Shown one piece after another: positions 53,183 through 61,804 of a stretch of DNA of 64,000 nt. This DNA comes from Burkholderia sp052045245 (GTDB taxonomy: Bacteria > Pseudomonadota > Gammaproteobacteria > Burkholderiales > Burkholderiaceae). Position numbers and translations under genes: made by a program. The stretch lies in NCBI RefSeq assembly GCF_052045245.1, contig NZ_JBQEON010000005.1, positions 1 to 64,000 of the forward strand. Direction: 5' to 3'. The notes below the pieces were generated by a model. That model was not told the DNA's origin, searched no databases, and saw only the letters and a program-made list of their open reading frames with translations. The number at the start of each line of letters is the position of its first letter. The first letter of the stretch is position 1.

Positions 53183-53211
53183 ATAAGATATAAATTTCAC
53201 TGATTTTTCAA
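53183..53211 (-). promoter_or_regulatory. Probable aceA sigma-70 promoter
   Basis: On the minus strand TTGAAA (53211-53206) and TCTTAT (53188-53183) are separated by 17 bases in the most AT-rich stretch of the neighbourhood. The expected start point is near 53176, ~120 bases before the aceA ATG. A CTTATATAAG palindrome (53171-53180) overlaps the start point and may be a regulator site. Confidence 0.55.
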
Positions 53212-53359
53212 TGAGATAAGCGAGCGATTTTGCGATGCAAAACCGATTTTCAAGCGGCGGGAAGCGAGCGCGGCCGGAATTCGACGCACATTCCACAATA
53301 TGAAATTCTCTTTCGGCAGTTGGTGGGAGGACACGGCGGACGATTCGTGCGCCAGGCTT

Positions 53360-53389
53360 TTGCCATGCCCATGACAAAACGTCTATACT
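53360..53389 (+). promoter_or_regulatory. Probable promoter of the YbaK-regulator-lyase operon
   Basis: TTGCCA (53360-53365) and TATACT (53384-53389) with an 18-base spacer, ~75 bases before the first gene at 53467. Good sigma-70 spacing and a strong -10. Confidence 0.55.
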
Positions 53390-53466
53390 TGGACAATCCA
53401 TCGATGACGAGCGCGAAAGGCGCCGTCCCCGCGTACCGCGATGCGCCCCTTCCTGCCCGGAACCCC

Positions 53467-53988
53467 ATGAGCGACCATCCCGTTTTCGACGCGCTGTGCG
53501 AACTGCTGACGACTTCCGGCGCGCGGTTCCGCGTGCTCGAGCATCCGGCCGAAGGCAAATCCGACGTGATCGCCGCGATTCGCGGCACGCGTCCCGAACA
53601 AGGCGCGAAGGCGATGCTCTGCACGTTCAAGGACGGCGGCGACGCCACCGCGCTGGCAGTGATCCCCGGCCATCTGAAGATCGATTTCCGCAAGGTCGCC
53701 GACGCGCTCGGCCGCCGCAAGGCGACGCTCGCGCCGCCCGAACTCGCGGCCACGGTCACGCGCTGCGTGATGGGCGCCGTGCCGCCCTTCGTGTTCGACG
53801 CGAACGTGACGCTCGTCGTCGATCCCGAGCTGATCGAACGCAACGGCGAGATCGCGTTCAACGCGGGCCGCCTCGATCGTTCCGTCGTGCTCGACGCGTC
53901 CGACTACGTGCGGATCGCCCGCCCGCTGCTCGCCGACATCACGCGGCCCGACACCACCGGCGCGACCGCACGCCAGGCGAACGCATGA
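53467..53988 (+). CDS. YbaK/ProX-family aminoacyl-tRNA deacylase-like protein
   Basis: A 173-residue protein of the YbaK/EbsC/INS superfamily, which removes mischarged amino acids from tRNA or acts on free aminoacyl groups. Visible blocks: FRVLEHPAEGKSDVIA, GAKAMLCTFKDGGDATALAVIPG, KIDFRKVADALGRRKATLAP and GAVPPFVF. Its stop overlaps the start of the YheO-type regulator gene (ATGA), so the two are co-translated. In front of an amino-acid lyase gene, its likely role is in handling the same amino acid. A longer start at 53404 is possible. Confidence 0.8.
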   Translation: MSDHPVFDALCELLTTSGARFRVLEHPAEGKSDVIAAIRGTRPEQGAKAMLCTFKDGGDATALAVIPGHLKIDFRKVADALGRRKATLAPPELAATVTRCVMGAVPPFVFDANVTLVVDPELIERNGEIAFNAGRLDRSVVLDASDYVRIARPLLADITRPDTTGATARQANA

Positions 53989-54623
53989 CCACGCCCCATT
54001 CCCGATCGCAGGCGGAACAGGCGTCGCTGATCGAGCAGGTGCTGCGCGTCGCCGAAGGGCTCGGCGCGATGTTCGCGCCGTTCACCGAGGTCGTCGTGCA
54101 CGACCTGCGCACGCCGGAGCACGCGATTCTCGCGATCCACAACAACCTGTCGGGCCGCGCGGTCGGCGACCCGGCGACGGAACTCGGGCTCGCGCGCATC
54201 GCGGACGACGACTTCCCGCAGGTCCTCGCGAACTATGCGAACCGCTTCGCCGACGGCCGCACCGCGAAAAGCACGTCGATCGGCATCAAGGATTCGAACG
54301 GCCGCTACGTGGCCGCGCTGTGCCTGAACGCCGACGTCACGCTGTTCCGCGGCTTCCAGGGGATGCTGAACCAGTTCTGCAGCACCGAAGGCGAGCCGGT
54401 CGCGGACACGCTCGACCCGGCCGGCGCGGACGCGATCCGGCAGCGCATCGACGCGTTCGCGACGCGCCTCGCGACCACGCCGCGCGAGTTGAAGACCGAC
54501 CAGCGCCGCGAGCTGATGCAGGCGCTGAAGGCAGATGGCTTCCTCGAGGTGCGCCGTGCGATGGAAATCGTGTCGCAACATCTCGGCGTGTCGCGTGCCA
54601 CTGTATACAACGATGCGAAATGA
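53985..54623 (+). CDS. YheO/DauR-type PAS-helix-turn-helix regulator
   Basis: A 212-residue regulator with an N-terminal YheO-like PAS domain (FAPFTEVVVHDLRTPEHAILAIHNNLSGRAVG in consecutive blocks, then STSIGIKDSNGRYVAALCLN) and a C-terminal helix-turn-helix ending in VSQHLGVSRATVYNDAK. DauR of Pseudomonas, a relative, controls D-arginine catabolism. Located between a deacylase-like gene and a PLP ammonia-lyase gene (57-base gap), it probably controls the lyase in response to its amino acid substrate. Confidence 0.83.
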   Translation: MTTPHSRSQAEQASLIEQVLRVAEGLGAMFAPFTEVVVHDLRTPEHAILAIHNNLSGRAVGDPATELGLARIADDDFPQVLANYANRFADGRTAKSTSIGIKDSNGRYVAALCLNADVTLFRGFQGMLNQFCSTEGEPVADTLDPAGADAIRQRIDAFATRLATTPRELKTDQRRELMQALKADGFLEVRRAMEIVSQHLGVSRATVYNDAK

Positions 54624-54680
54624 AGCGTGCCCTCGGGCCGCGCCACTTACCTGTCGACTGACTCCTCCGACGAGCACCTC

Positions 54681-55655
54681 ATGAACACTCCGACCCTCCC
54701 CACCTACGACGACGTCGCGGCCGCCGCGGCACGCCTCGACGGCCACGCGCACCGCACGCCCGTGATGACGTCGCGGACGATCGACGAAGCGCTCGGCGCG
54801 CAGGTGTTCTTCAAGTGCGAGAACCTGCAGCGGATGGGCGCGTTCAAGTTCCGCGGCGCGTTCAACGCGCTGTCGCGCTTCGACGCGACCCAGCGCCGCC
54901 ACGGCGTCGTCGCATTCTCGTCCGGCAATCACGCGCAGGCGATCGCGCTGTCGGCGCGCATCCTCGGGATCCCGGCGACGATCGTGATGCCGCAGGACGC
55001 GCCCGCCGCGAAAATGGCCGCGACGCGCGGCTACGGCGGCAACGTCGTCACCTACGACCGCTATACCGAGGACCGCGAGCAGATCGGCCGCGACCTCGCG
55101 GAGAAGCACGGGCTCACGCTGATTCCGCCGTACGACCACGCGGACGTGATCGCCGGCCAAGGCACGGCGGCGAAGGAACTGTTCGACGAAGCCGGGCCGC
55201 TCGACGCGGTGTTCACGCCGCTCGGCGGCGGCGGCCTGCTGTCCGGCACGGCGCTCGCGACGCGCGCGCTGTCGCCGCACGCGAAGCTGTACGGCGTCGA
55301 GCCGGAAGCCGGCAACGACGGCCAGCAGTCGTTCCGGTCCGGGGCGATCGTGCATATCGACACGCCGCGCACGATCGCCGACGGCGCGCAGACGCAGCAT
55401 CTCGGCAACCTGACGTTCGCGATCCTGCGGCGCGACGTCGACGACATCCTGACCGCGACCGACGCGGAACTGGTCGATTGCATGCGCTTCTTCGCCACCC
55501 GCATGAAGATTGTCGTCGAGCCGACCGGCTGCCTGTCGTTCGCGGCCGCGCGCCGGATGAAGGACGAGCTGCAAGGCAAGCGCGTCGGCATCGTGATCAG
55601 CGGCGGCAACGTCGATCTCGCGCACTTCTGCGCGCTGGTGTCCGCATCCGCCTGA
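54681..55655 (+). CDS. PLP-dependent threonine/threo-3-hydroxyaspartate ammonia-lyase
   Basis: A 324-residue fold-type II PLP enzyme. The Schiff-base lysine is in GAFKFRGAFNALS (~residue 57), the substrate-contact loop is SSGNHAQA, and the phosphate-binding loop is GGGGLLSG (~residue 182). There is no C-terminal ACT regulatory domain, so it is the catabolic, unregulated type. Relatives are serine/threonine racemases, catabolic threonine dehydratases and threo-3-hydroxy-L-aspartate ammonia-lyase, all of which release ammonia from beta-hydroxy amino acids. It ends 9 bases before an assembly gap but is complete. Confidence 0.87.
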   Translation: MNTPTLPTYDDVAAAAARLDGHAHRTPVMTSRTIDEALGAQVFFKCENLQRMGAFKFRGAFNALSRFDATQRRHGVVAFSSGNHAQAIALSARILGIPATIVMPQDAPAAKMAATRGYGGNVVTYDRYTEDREQIGRDLAEKHGLTLIPPYDHADVIAGQGTAAKELFDEAGPLDAVFTPLGGGGLLSGTALATRALSPHAKLYGVEPEAGNDGQQSFRSGAIVHIDTPRTIADGAQTQHLGNLTFAILRRDVDDILTATDAELVDCMRFFATRMKIVVEPTGCLSFAAARRMKDELQGKRVGIVISGGNVDLAHFCALVSASA

Positions 55656-55664
55656 CCGTCGCGG

Positions 55665-55775
<111 letters not shown>

Positions 55776-55855
55776 CCGCTCCTTCACGCCGCGTTAAGTT
55801 TCGCGCCCTAGACTGATTAGGTCGTCCCGCAGCCAGTCGTGAAGAAGGAGCCACC

Positions 55856-56089
55856 ATGAACACGCACGCGATCGTCGCCGCCGCCCTCGCGGCAGCCTCC
55901 CTCTCGGCGTTCGCTCAACCGAACGCCATGTCATCCGGTTTTGCTGCCACCTCGCCACGCGACCACGTCGCCCAGGCCACCCATCATTCAGCCGCGGGCT
56001 TCGTCCTCGCGAAGATCGATCAGAACAATACGCCGCCCGATCGCGGTGGCGATCCGAGCGGCCGCACGCACGCCGGCACGCATATGTAA
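55856..56089 (+). CDS. Small exported protein of unknown function
   Basis: A 77-residue protein with a clear Sec signal (IVAAALAAASLSAFAQ, cleavage near residue 21) and a short His/Asp/Gly-rich mature part (DRGGDPSGRTHAGTHM at the end). AAGGAG precedes the ATG at good spacing. Similar tiny exported proteins are frequent in Burkholderia; function unknown. It lies right after the assembly gap. Confidence 0.6.
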   Translation: MNTHAIVAAALAAASLSAFAQPNAMSSGFAATSPRDHVAQATHHSAAGFVLAKIDQNNTPPDRGGDPSGRTHAGTHM

Positions 56090-56151
56090 CGCCGCATGCG
56101 CCGGCCGTATCGGTCGGCCGGCCCGCGTCACGGCATCCCGGCATCACCCCG

Positions 56152-56976
56152 TCACAACGAAGGCAGCGACGGATCGCGGGCGGCAAGGATGTCCGCGGTG
56201 CGCCGTTGCAGCGCGCCGTCGAGCGTCTCCGGCTGCGGAATCAGCCAGTAGCGTCCGTCGCGAATGCCGTCGAACACCCGCGCGGCGAACGCATCAGGCG
56301 CGAGCCCGTGTGCGTTCAGCATCGACCGCATCGTGTCGACGAAGCCCTGCACCTCGGGCCGGTCGTGCGCGGTGCCGAACGGGTCGTTGAAGATGCCCGA
56401 CTGCACCGGGCCCGGTGCGAGCAGCGACACGCCGACCGGCGCGCCGAGCATCTTCAGTTCGCCGTACAGCGATTCGGTCAGCGCGACCACCGCGAATTTC
56501 GTCGCCGAGTAAGGCGACATCAACGGACTCGGCAGGAACCCGCCGACCGACGCGGTATTGACGATGCGCGCCGGCACGTTGCGTTCGAGCATCCGCGGCA
56601 CGAAGCTGCGGATTCCGTTCATCACGCCGTGCACGTTGATCGCGAAGCTGCGTTCGAACCGTTCCGGCGTGATTTCCCAACTGAAACCGGTCGCCATCAC
56701 GCCCGCGTTGTTGAACAGCAGGTCGACGCCGCCGAAGCGCTGCCATGCGGCGTCGGCCAGCGCGTCGACGGCTTCCGGCCGGCTCACGTCGGTCGGCACG
56801 CACAGCACGTCGGTGTCGAGCGTCGCGCCGAACGCGTCGAGCTTCGCCGGGTCGAGGTCGGCCAGCACGACGCGCATGCCGAGTGCGGCCGCGTGGCGCG
56901 CGAGCCCGCTGCCGATGCCGCTGGCCGCGCCGGTAATCACGGCGGTGCCGCCGTCGAAGCGAATCGGGTTCGTCAT
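56152..56976 (-). CDS. SDR-family oxidoreductase
   Basis: A 274-residue classical SDR: TGAASGIGSG, NNAGVM, catalytic Ser in NTASVGG, YSATK as the Tyr-Lys pair, and a C-terminal ~40-residue extension (DGRYWLIPQPETLDGALQRR). Asp in LADLDPAKL after strand two favours NAD. Its ATG lies one base after the stop of the upstream SDR, so it is translated as part of the same operon (57.8 kb downwards). Confidence 0.87.
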   Translation of the reverse strand: MTNPIRFDGGTAVITGAASGIGSGLARHAAALGMRVVLADLDPAKLDAFGATLDTDVLCVPTDVSRPEAVDALADAAWQRFGGVDLLFNNAGVMATGFSWEITPERFERSFAINVHGVMNGIRSFVPRMLERNVPARIVNTASVGGFLPSPLMSPYSATKFAVVALTESLYGELKMLGAPVGVSLLAPGPVQSGIFNDPFGTAHDRPEVQGFVDTMRSMLNAHGLAPDAFAARVFDGIRDGRYWLIPQPETLDGALQRRTADILAARDPSLPSL

Positions 56977-56977
56977 G

Positions 56978-57853
56978 TCAAAGTCCTGTCGGGTCGATGT
57001 GGGGATGCGCATACGCGGGAATCGCGGGCGGCGGCAACGGCGTGCGGCCGTCAAGCGAACGCACGGCAAGCCCCAACGATCGCGGGAAATGCAGGCTGTG
57101 CGTGACCAGGCCCGTGCGCTCGCGCGCCGGCAGGCTGCACAGCGCGAGCGCGGTTTCCGCGAGATACGCGACGTCCTCGGTCGGATAGCCTTCGGGGATG
57201 TAGCGGGCCGCGCCCGGCGTGCGGATCGCGGTACTCGGCGCGACCAGGTTCACCGCGATGCCGTCGGCTTCGAGTTCGGCCGCGAGCCCTTGGGTGAAGC
57301 GCGACAGCGCGGCCTTGGCCGCCGCATAGACGGTCGCGCCGCCCGCCCGCGCGAAATCGTCGAACGGTCGCAGCGGCGCGAGCGCGGTGACCGAGCCGAC
57401 GTTCACGATCCAGCCGGCGCCACGTGCGCGCATCAGCGGAATCGCGGCCTGGCTCAGGGCGAACGGGATTCGCAGATAGTGCTCGATCGTCGTGTCGAAC
57501 ATCGTCATCGGCATGGTGTCGACGCACGCGTAGTCGGCCACGCCCGCGTTGTTCACGAGGATGTCGAGGCCGCCGGCCGCCGCGGCCGCGCGCGCGACGA
57601 GCGCGTCGCGCTCGGCCGGGTTCGACAGGTCGGCCGCGAGTGCGATCGCGCGGCCGCCGGCCTGTTCGATCAGCGCGACCGTTTCGGCGAGCGTGCCGGC
57701 GGTCGTGGCCGATTGCGTGAGGCTGCGCGCCGTCACGACGACGGTCGCGCCTTCGGATGCCAGGCGCTGCGCGATCGCGCGGCCGATGCCGCGGCTCGCG
57801 CCGGTCACGAGCGCGCATTTGCCTGCGAGCGTCGCGGTTCGGGGGTCGGTCAT
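56978..57853 (-). CDS. SDR-family oxidoreductase
   Basis: A 291-residue classical SDR: TGASRGIGRAIAQRL, NNAGVAD, catalytic Ser in NVGSVTAL, YAAAKAAL. It has a C-terminal extension rich in Pro (LPPPAIPAYAHPHID). Arg after strand two (VTARSLTQ) suggests NADP. GGAGA precedes the ATG. Second gene from the operon's proximal side (MDR then SDR then SDR). Confidence 0.87.
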   Translation of the reverse strand: MTDPRTATLAGKCALVTGASRGIGRAIAQRLASEGATVVVTARSLTQSATTAGTLAETVALIEQAGGRAIALAADLSNPAERDALVARAAAAAGGLDILVNNAGVADYACVDTMPMTMFDTTIEHYLRIPFALSQAAIPLMRARGAGWIVNVGSVTALAPLRPFDDFARAGGATVYAAAKAALSRFTQGLAAELEADGIAVNLVAPSTAIRTPGAARYIPEGYPTEDVAYLAETALALCSLPARERTGLVTHSLHFPRSLGLAVRSLDGRTPLPPPAIPAYAHPHIDPTGL

Positions 57854-57911
57854 GATGTCTCCGGTGAAGAGGATGTCGTGTCGGGGCTGGCGCGTTCGGC
57901 TTCAGTGCGCT

Positions 57912-58904
57912 TCAGTGCGCGATATCCGCAACGTGCAGCACGAACTTGGTTTTCGCGTCGCCCGTTTGAACGAGATCGAGTGCCCGCGCCGCCTGTTCGA
58001 GCGGGAAACGGTCGAAGCGCGGCACGCGCAACGCACGGCGGCCGAGCCGTTCGGCGATCGCCGCGAGCGTGGCGCCGCTCGGCATCCGGCTGTAGGTCAT
58101 CGCGGTGCGCAACCCGCGCCGCGCGGCTTCGGCGCTCGTCGCGGCCAGCCGCTCCGCATCGCCGGCCATGAGCGTCATGATGTTCACGAGCGTGCCGCCC
58201 GGTGCCAGCAGATCGAGCGGGGCGGGCAGCGTGTCGCCGCCGACCGCGTCGAGCACGAGATCGACGCCGCCTGGCGCCCATTCCCGCACGGCCGCCGCGA
58301 TGTCCTGCGCGCGGTAGTCGATGCTCGCCGCCGCGCCGAATGATGCGACGCTCGCGCGATTGCGGGCCGAACACGTCGCCGCGACCCGCGCGCCGGCCTG
58401 CGCGGCCAGCTGGATCGCGAACGTGCCGACCGCGCCCGCGCCGCCGTGCACGAGGACGCGCTGCCCGGCACGCAGCCCGCCGTCGTCGAACAGGCCGGCC
58501 CACGCGGCGAGCGCGGGCGTCGGCGTGGCGGCCGCCTCCGCGAAGCTGACCGCGTCGGGCAGCCGCACGACCGAGTCGTGGCGCACCGCGACATATTCCG
58601 CATAGGCGCCCCAGCGCCCTGCACCGACGTCGGTCTGCGCGAACACGCGCATCCCGGGCGCGAAACCGTCCACGCCGTCGCCGACCGCCTCGACCACCCC
58701 GGCCGCGTCGAAGCCGATCACGAACGGAAACGTGATCTGCATGAACGCGCCGAGATAGCCTTCGCGGCATTTCCAGTCGGCGGGATTGACGCCCGCGCAG
58801 GCAACGCGGATCAGCACGTCGCCGGGGCCCGCCTTCGGGGCGGGAACGTCGGCCAGTCGCAGCGCGTCGGAATGGCCGACGCGATCGATCAGCAAGGCTC
58901 GCAT
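57912..58904 (-). CDS. MDR-family quinone oxidoreductase/alcohol dehydrogenase-like protein
   Basis: A 330-residue medium-chain reductase with the CAGVNPADWKCREGYLG N-terminal GroES-like domain, the NADPH motif VLVHGGAGAVGTFAIQLAAQ (~residues 144-163), and no structural zinc cysteines. It belongs with QOR/zeta-crystallin enoyl or quinone reductases. It would reduce or oxidise an activated double bond in the pathway. Co-directional with the two SDR genes after a 58-base gap. Confidence 0.85.
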   Translation of the reverse strand: MRALLIDRVGHSDALRLADVPAPKAGPGDVLIRVACAGVNPADWKCREGYLGAFMQITFPFVIGFDAAGVVEAVGDGVDGFAPGMRVFAQTDVGAGRWGAYAEYVAVRHDSVVRLPDAVSFAEAAATPTPALAAWAGLFDDGGLRAGQRVLVHGGAGAVGTFAIQLAAQAGARVAATCSARNRASVASFGAAASIDYRAQDIAAAVREWAPGGVDLVLDAVGGDTLPAPLDLLAPGGTLVNIMTLMAGDAERLAATSAEAARRGLRTAMTYSRMPSGATLAAIAERLGRRALRVPRFDRFPLEQAARALDLVQTGDAKTKFVLHVADIAH

Positions 58905-58959
58905 GGTGGTGTCTCCAGGGTTGTCGTTGGTATCGCGAAGGGGTGCTGTGCGCCTCGCG

Positions 58960-59592
58960 TCACGCCGCCGTGTCGGCCAGCAGGCTCGACGCGAGCGGAC
59001 AGAACGCGTGCGAGATCGCATCGACCGTCCAGTCGGGACTTTCTGCATCGAAGCGGCGATCGACCCAGCCCCAGTGATACGGATGCAGCAGGTATTCGCC
59101 GAGCAGATCGCCGACGTGCGCGAATTCCTGTTGCCACACGTGCGTCCATGCGCCCGGCGTCACGATGCGGCTCAGCCGCCAGTTGCGGATGCCGGGCATG
59201 AACGCGGGCATGCGAAGCAGTTCGCGTTCGAGCTCGCGCACCTGCGTTGCGGCGGCCGTTGGCCGCACACGCAGCATCAGCGTGCGCCAGATACCGTCGC
59301 GCAGCGCCGGTTCGCGCAGGCCGCCGCCGATCGCCCGGCACGCGGCGCCATCGATTCGGACCACGCCCGGTAAGCGGGCCAGCGCGGTGACATCCATCGT
59401 TTGACCGGTCGCCCGCTCGTCGCGCAGCACGTCGAGCGTGTAATCGCCCGCGCCCCAGCAGCCGTCGAGATTGCGCGCGAGCACCACGCGGGTCGCGCCG
59501 GGTAACGCCAGCGCGGCATCGCGCACCGCACGTTCGAACGCGCCCGCATCGTCGGTCGCCGCAACATGGATCTGGGCCGTGTCATGCCGCAT
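58960..59592 (-). CDS. Dimeric alpha/beta-barrel (Dabb-like) protein
   Basis: A 210-residue protein with two ferredoxin-like halves of the stress-responsive A/B-barrel type (IHVAATDDAGAFERAVRDAALALPGATRVVLARNL in consecutive blocks; LMLRVRPTAAATQVRELERELLRMP). Such proteins act as cyclases, isomerases or co-factorless oxygenases in catabolic and polyketide clusters. It starts 11 bases inside the end of the upstream barrel gene (59582), indicating translational coupling. Confidence 0.75.
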   Translation of the reverse strand: MRHDTAQIHVAATDDAGAFERAVRDAALALPGATRVVLARNLDGCWGAGDYTLDVLRDERATGQTMDVTALARLPGVVRIDGAACRAIGGGLREPALRDGIWRTLMLRVRPTAAATQVRELERELLRMPAFMPGIRNWRLSRIVTPGAWTHVWQQEFAHVGDLLGEYLLHPYHWGWVDRRFDAESPDWTVDAISHAFCPLASSLLADTAA

Positions 59593-59926
59593 GGCCGACC
59601 TCCGTCAGGGCGGGCAGCGGCGTATCGGCGTCCGTCATCACATGGCGGCGGCGGGCATCGCACAGCCCGTCGACGGCCATCCAGAACGCGACGACGTCGC
59701 CGTCGGTCAGTGCGCGCATCCGGTAGTACGACGGTGCGTCGGCGACCTGCCACGTCAGCCACAGCGTGCTCGATTGCCCCGGCACCGCGACGGGCGGCGA
59801 CACCCAGCGGCCGCCGGCCGTCAGTCCGCGTGCCGCGTGGCCCGGCAGGTAGCGCTCGCGCAGCAGCGCCAGGACGTCGGGAATGCGCTCGGGCTCGAGG
59901 GTGATTTCGTCTACGATCTGGATCAT
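59582..59926 (-). CDS. Small NIPSNAP/antibiotic-monooxygenase-like barrel protein
   Basis: A 114-residue protein with the LEPERIPDVLALLRERYLPG start and WLTWQVADAPSYYRMRALTD core of the dimeric alpha/beta-barrel superfamily. Likely the first gene of the minus-strand operon (59926 down to 56152), overlapping the next gene by 11 bases. It is divergent from an AraC-family regulator 169 bases away, which probably controls it. Confidence 0.75.
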   Translation of the reverse strand: MIQIVDEITLEPERIPDVLALLRERYLPGHAARGLTAGGRWVSPPVAVPGQSSTLWLTWQVADAPSYYRMRALTDGDVVAFWMAVDGLCDARRRHVMTDADTPLPALTEVGHAA

Positions 59927-60095
59927 GCGCGGGTCGTCTCGGAGGGTTCGCGGCGGGAAGCGAAACCGGCCGCCTACGCCGTTCCGGCGAGGCCGGAAGC
60001 GGCCGGCATGGATAGCATTCTTGCGTGGCGGCGCGCGGCGAACCCCTACCGGCCCGCTCACCGGCCCCTGTCGCAACGCTCACATTGGGAGACAC

Positions 60096-61151
60096 ATGAA
60101 ACAGCGCGCATTGCCGGCACGCGGCCGCGTGCTGCCGGGCCTCGGCGCCCGCCTGCTCGACGAACTGGCGCGCAGCGGCGTGCGGCCGACGCCATCGCCG
60201 CCATCGCCGGCGTCGCCTGCCGTGGCCGCCGCGTCGGCCACGACGCCCCGCGGCTTCGTCGCGCTGTATCGCGACGCGATCGAGCGGCTCGAAGCGCAGG
60301 TCGCGCGCGGCGACGGCCATCCGCCGATGCGCAAGCAGGAAGTCGACCTGATGTGCCGCTGCCTGCTCAGTTGCGCGACGCTCGCCGAGGCGATCCGCTG
60401 CGCGGCCGAGTTCTGCGAGATGCTGACGCCGCGCGCCGGCGTGCTGTCGCTGACGGTGCGCGACGGGCACGCGATGTTCCGGATGGATTCGCTGCGCCGC
60501 ACACGCAGCCCGGCCGCGTGCCTCGTCGACCTGACCGGGCTGTTCTGCTATCTGCAGCTGTTCGGCTGGCTGATCGGGCAGCCGCTGCGGCCGGACGAAG
60601 TCTGGCTCGGCCATCCGCGCCGCGACGACGCGATGCCGCTGCTCGGCCTGTTCAACGCGCCGGTCCACGTCGGCCGCAAGACCTACGGCTTCGCGTTCGA
60701 CGCGACGCGGCTCGACGCCCGCGTGATCCGCCAGCCGGGCGAGCTCACCGCGTTCCTCGTCGATTTTCCGTTTCGTCTGATCGATGCGACGCCGGCCGTC
60801 GTGTCATGGTCGCAGCAGGTGCGCGGCTTTCTCGACGCGGCGCTCGCCCGCGAGCAGGCGCTGCCGGCGCTCGCGGAGCTGGCGGCGTGGCTCGGCGTCA
60901 GCGAGGCGACCTTGCGGCGGCGGCTGAGCGCCGAAGGCAGCGGCTACCACGTGCTGCGCGAGCAATGCCTGGCCGACGTCGCGCGACGCTGCCTGCGCGA
61001 ATCGGACTGGCCGGTCGCGCGGATCGCCGCGCATCTCGGGTTCGGCGGCGAGGAAGCGTTCCGGCGCGCGTTCGTGCGATGGACGGGCGTGGCGCCGAGC
61101 CGGTTCCGGCGCGACGGCAGCGCCGCCGGCATGCCGTTTCATCAGACGTGA
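60096..61151 (+). CDS. AraC-family regulator (OruR/PhbR-like)
   Basis: A 351-residue regulator. The N-terminal ~240 residues form the arabinose-binding-of-AraC type effector domain seen in OruR, PhbR and ArgR-like regulators (EVDLMCRCLLSCATLAEAI, FEFCEMLTP-like FCEMLTPRAGVLSLTV). The C-terminal ~100 residues are the AraC double helix-turn-helix (LAAWLGVSEATLRRRLSAEG; VARIAAHLGFGGEEAFRRAF). TTGGGAG precedes the ATG. It is divergent from the barrel-SDR-MDR operon, its likely target. Confidence 0.85.
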   Translation: MKQRALPARGRVLPGLGARLLDELARSGVRPTPSPPSPASPAVAAASATTPRGFVALYRDAIERLEAQVARGDGHPPMRKQEVDLMCRCLLSCATLAEAIRCAAEFCEMLTPRAGVLSLTVRDGHAMFRMDSLRRTRSPAACLVDLTGLFCYLQLFGWLIGQPLRPDEVWLGHPRRDDAMPLLGLFNAPVHVGRKTYGFAFDATRLDARVIRQPGELTAFLVDFPFRLIDATPAVVSWSQQVRGFLDAALAREQALPALAELAAWLGVSEATLRRRLSAEGSGYHVLREQCLADVARRCLRESDWPVARIAAHLGFGGEEAFRRAFVRWTGVAPSRFRRDGSAAGMPFHQT

Positions 61152-61287
61152 AACCCGACGGGAAGCGCGGTTCGAACGCCCCAAGCGCAAGGACCTGGAA
61201 AACATTCGGCGAACACTGACGTTTTTTCGCATCCCGGGCACCCCGGCAATTGACGCACCGGAGCGCTCGCCATTACGCTTGCGCGCT

Positions 61288-61455
61288 GATGGTTCCCCGG
61301 AACGGGATCAAAAGGGAACGCAGGGAGGCCACGCCTCGAATCTGCGGCTGCCCCCGCAACTGTAAGCGGCGAATCCGCGCCACCGCACGCCACTGGGAAA
61401 CCGGGAAGGCCGGCGCGAATGACGACCCGCGAGCCAGGAGACCTGCCATCGACCC
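61288..61455 (+). ncRNA. Cobalamin (AdoCbl) riboswitch
   Basis: All landmarks of the cobalamin element appear in order: AAAGGGAACGCAGG (61311-61324), CTGCCCCCGCAACTGTAA (CAACTG core, 61348-61365), GCCACTGGGAAACCGGGAAGG (in consecutive pieces GCCACTGGGA and AACCGGGAAGG, 61389-61409), and the B12 box AGCCAGGAGACCTGCC (61432-61447). It lies ~350 bases before a BtuB-like receptor gene and would turn it off when cobalamin is plentiful. The 345-base tail to the ATG presumably holds the expression platform. Confidence 0.95.
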
Positions 61456-61804
61456 GAGGTCCAAGCAGCCGCACCGGGCGGGGTGTCCCGATGCGCCAGG
61501 CACCGCCGTTGGCGGTCGCTCCGTTGCATGGACGGCCCGACCTCAGGACCCTTCCGATGTCCACGCTTGCCGAATTCGCTTCCACGCGGGAAGCGTCGCG
61601 CCCTCGCATCGCCGCCCTCACGCGCGGCGTGCCGGCGCGCGTCTCGTTCGTCACCTCCATCACGTTCGACACGTGCGATGACGACTCGCGCGACAACCGC
61701 ACATGCTGCCCGGCCTCTCCGCGAACCGACACGAACCCGGGCGGCACGCACCGCCCTCCGCTTACGCTCGCCGTACCCGCAACACGATCACGCTTCGCTG
61801 CCTC

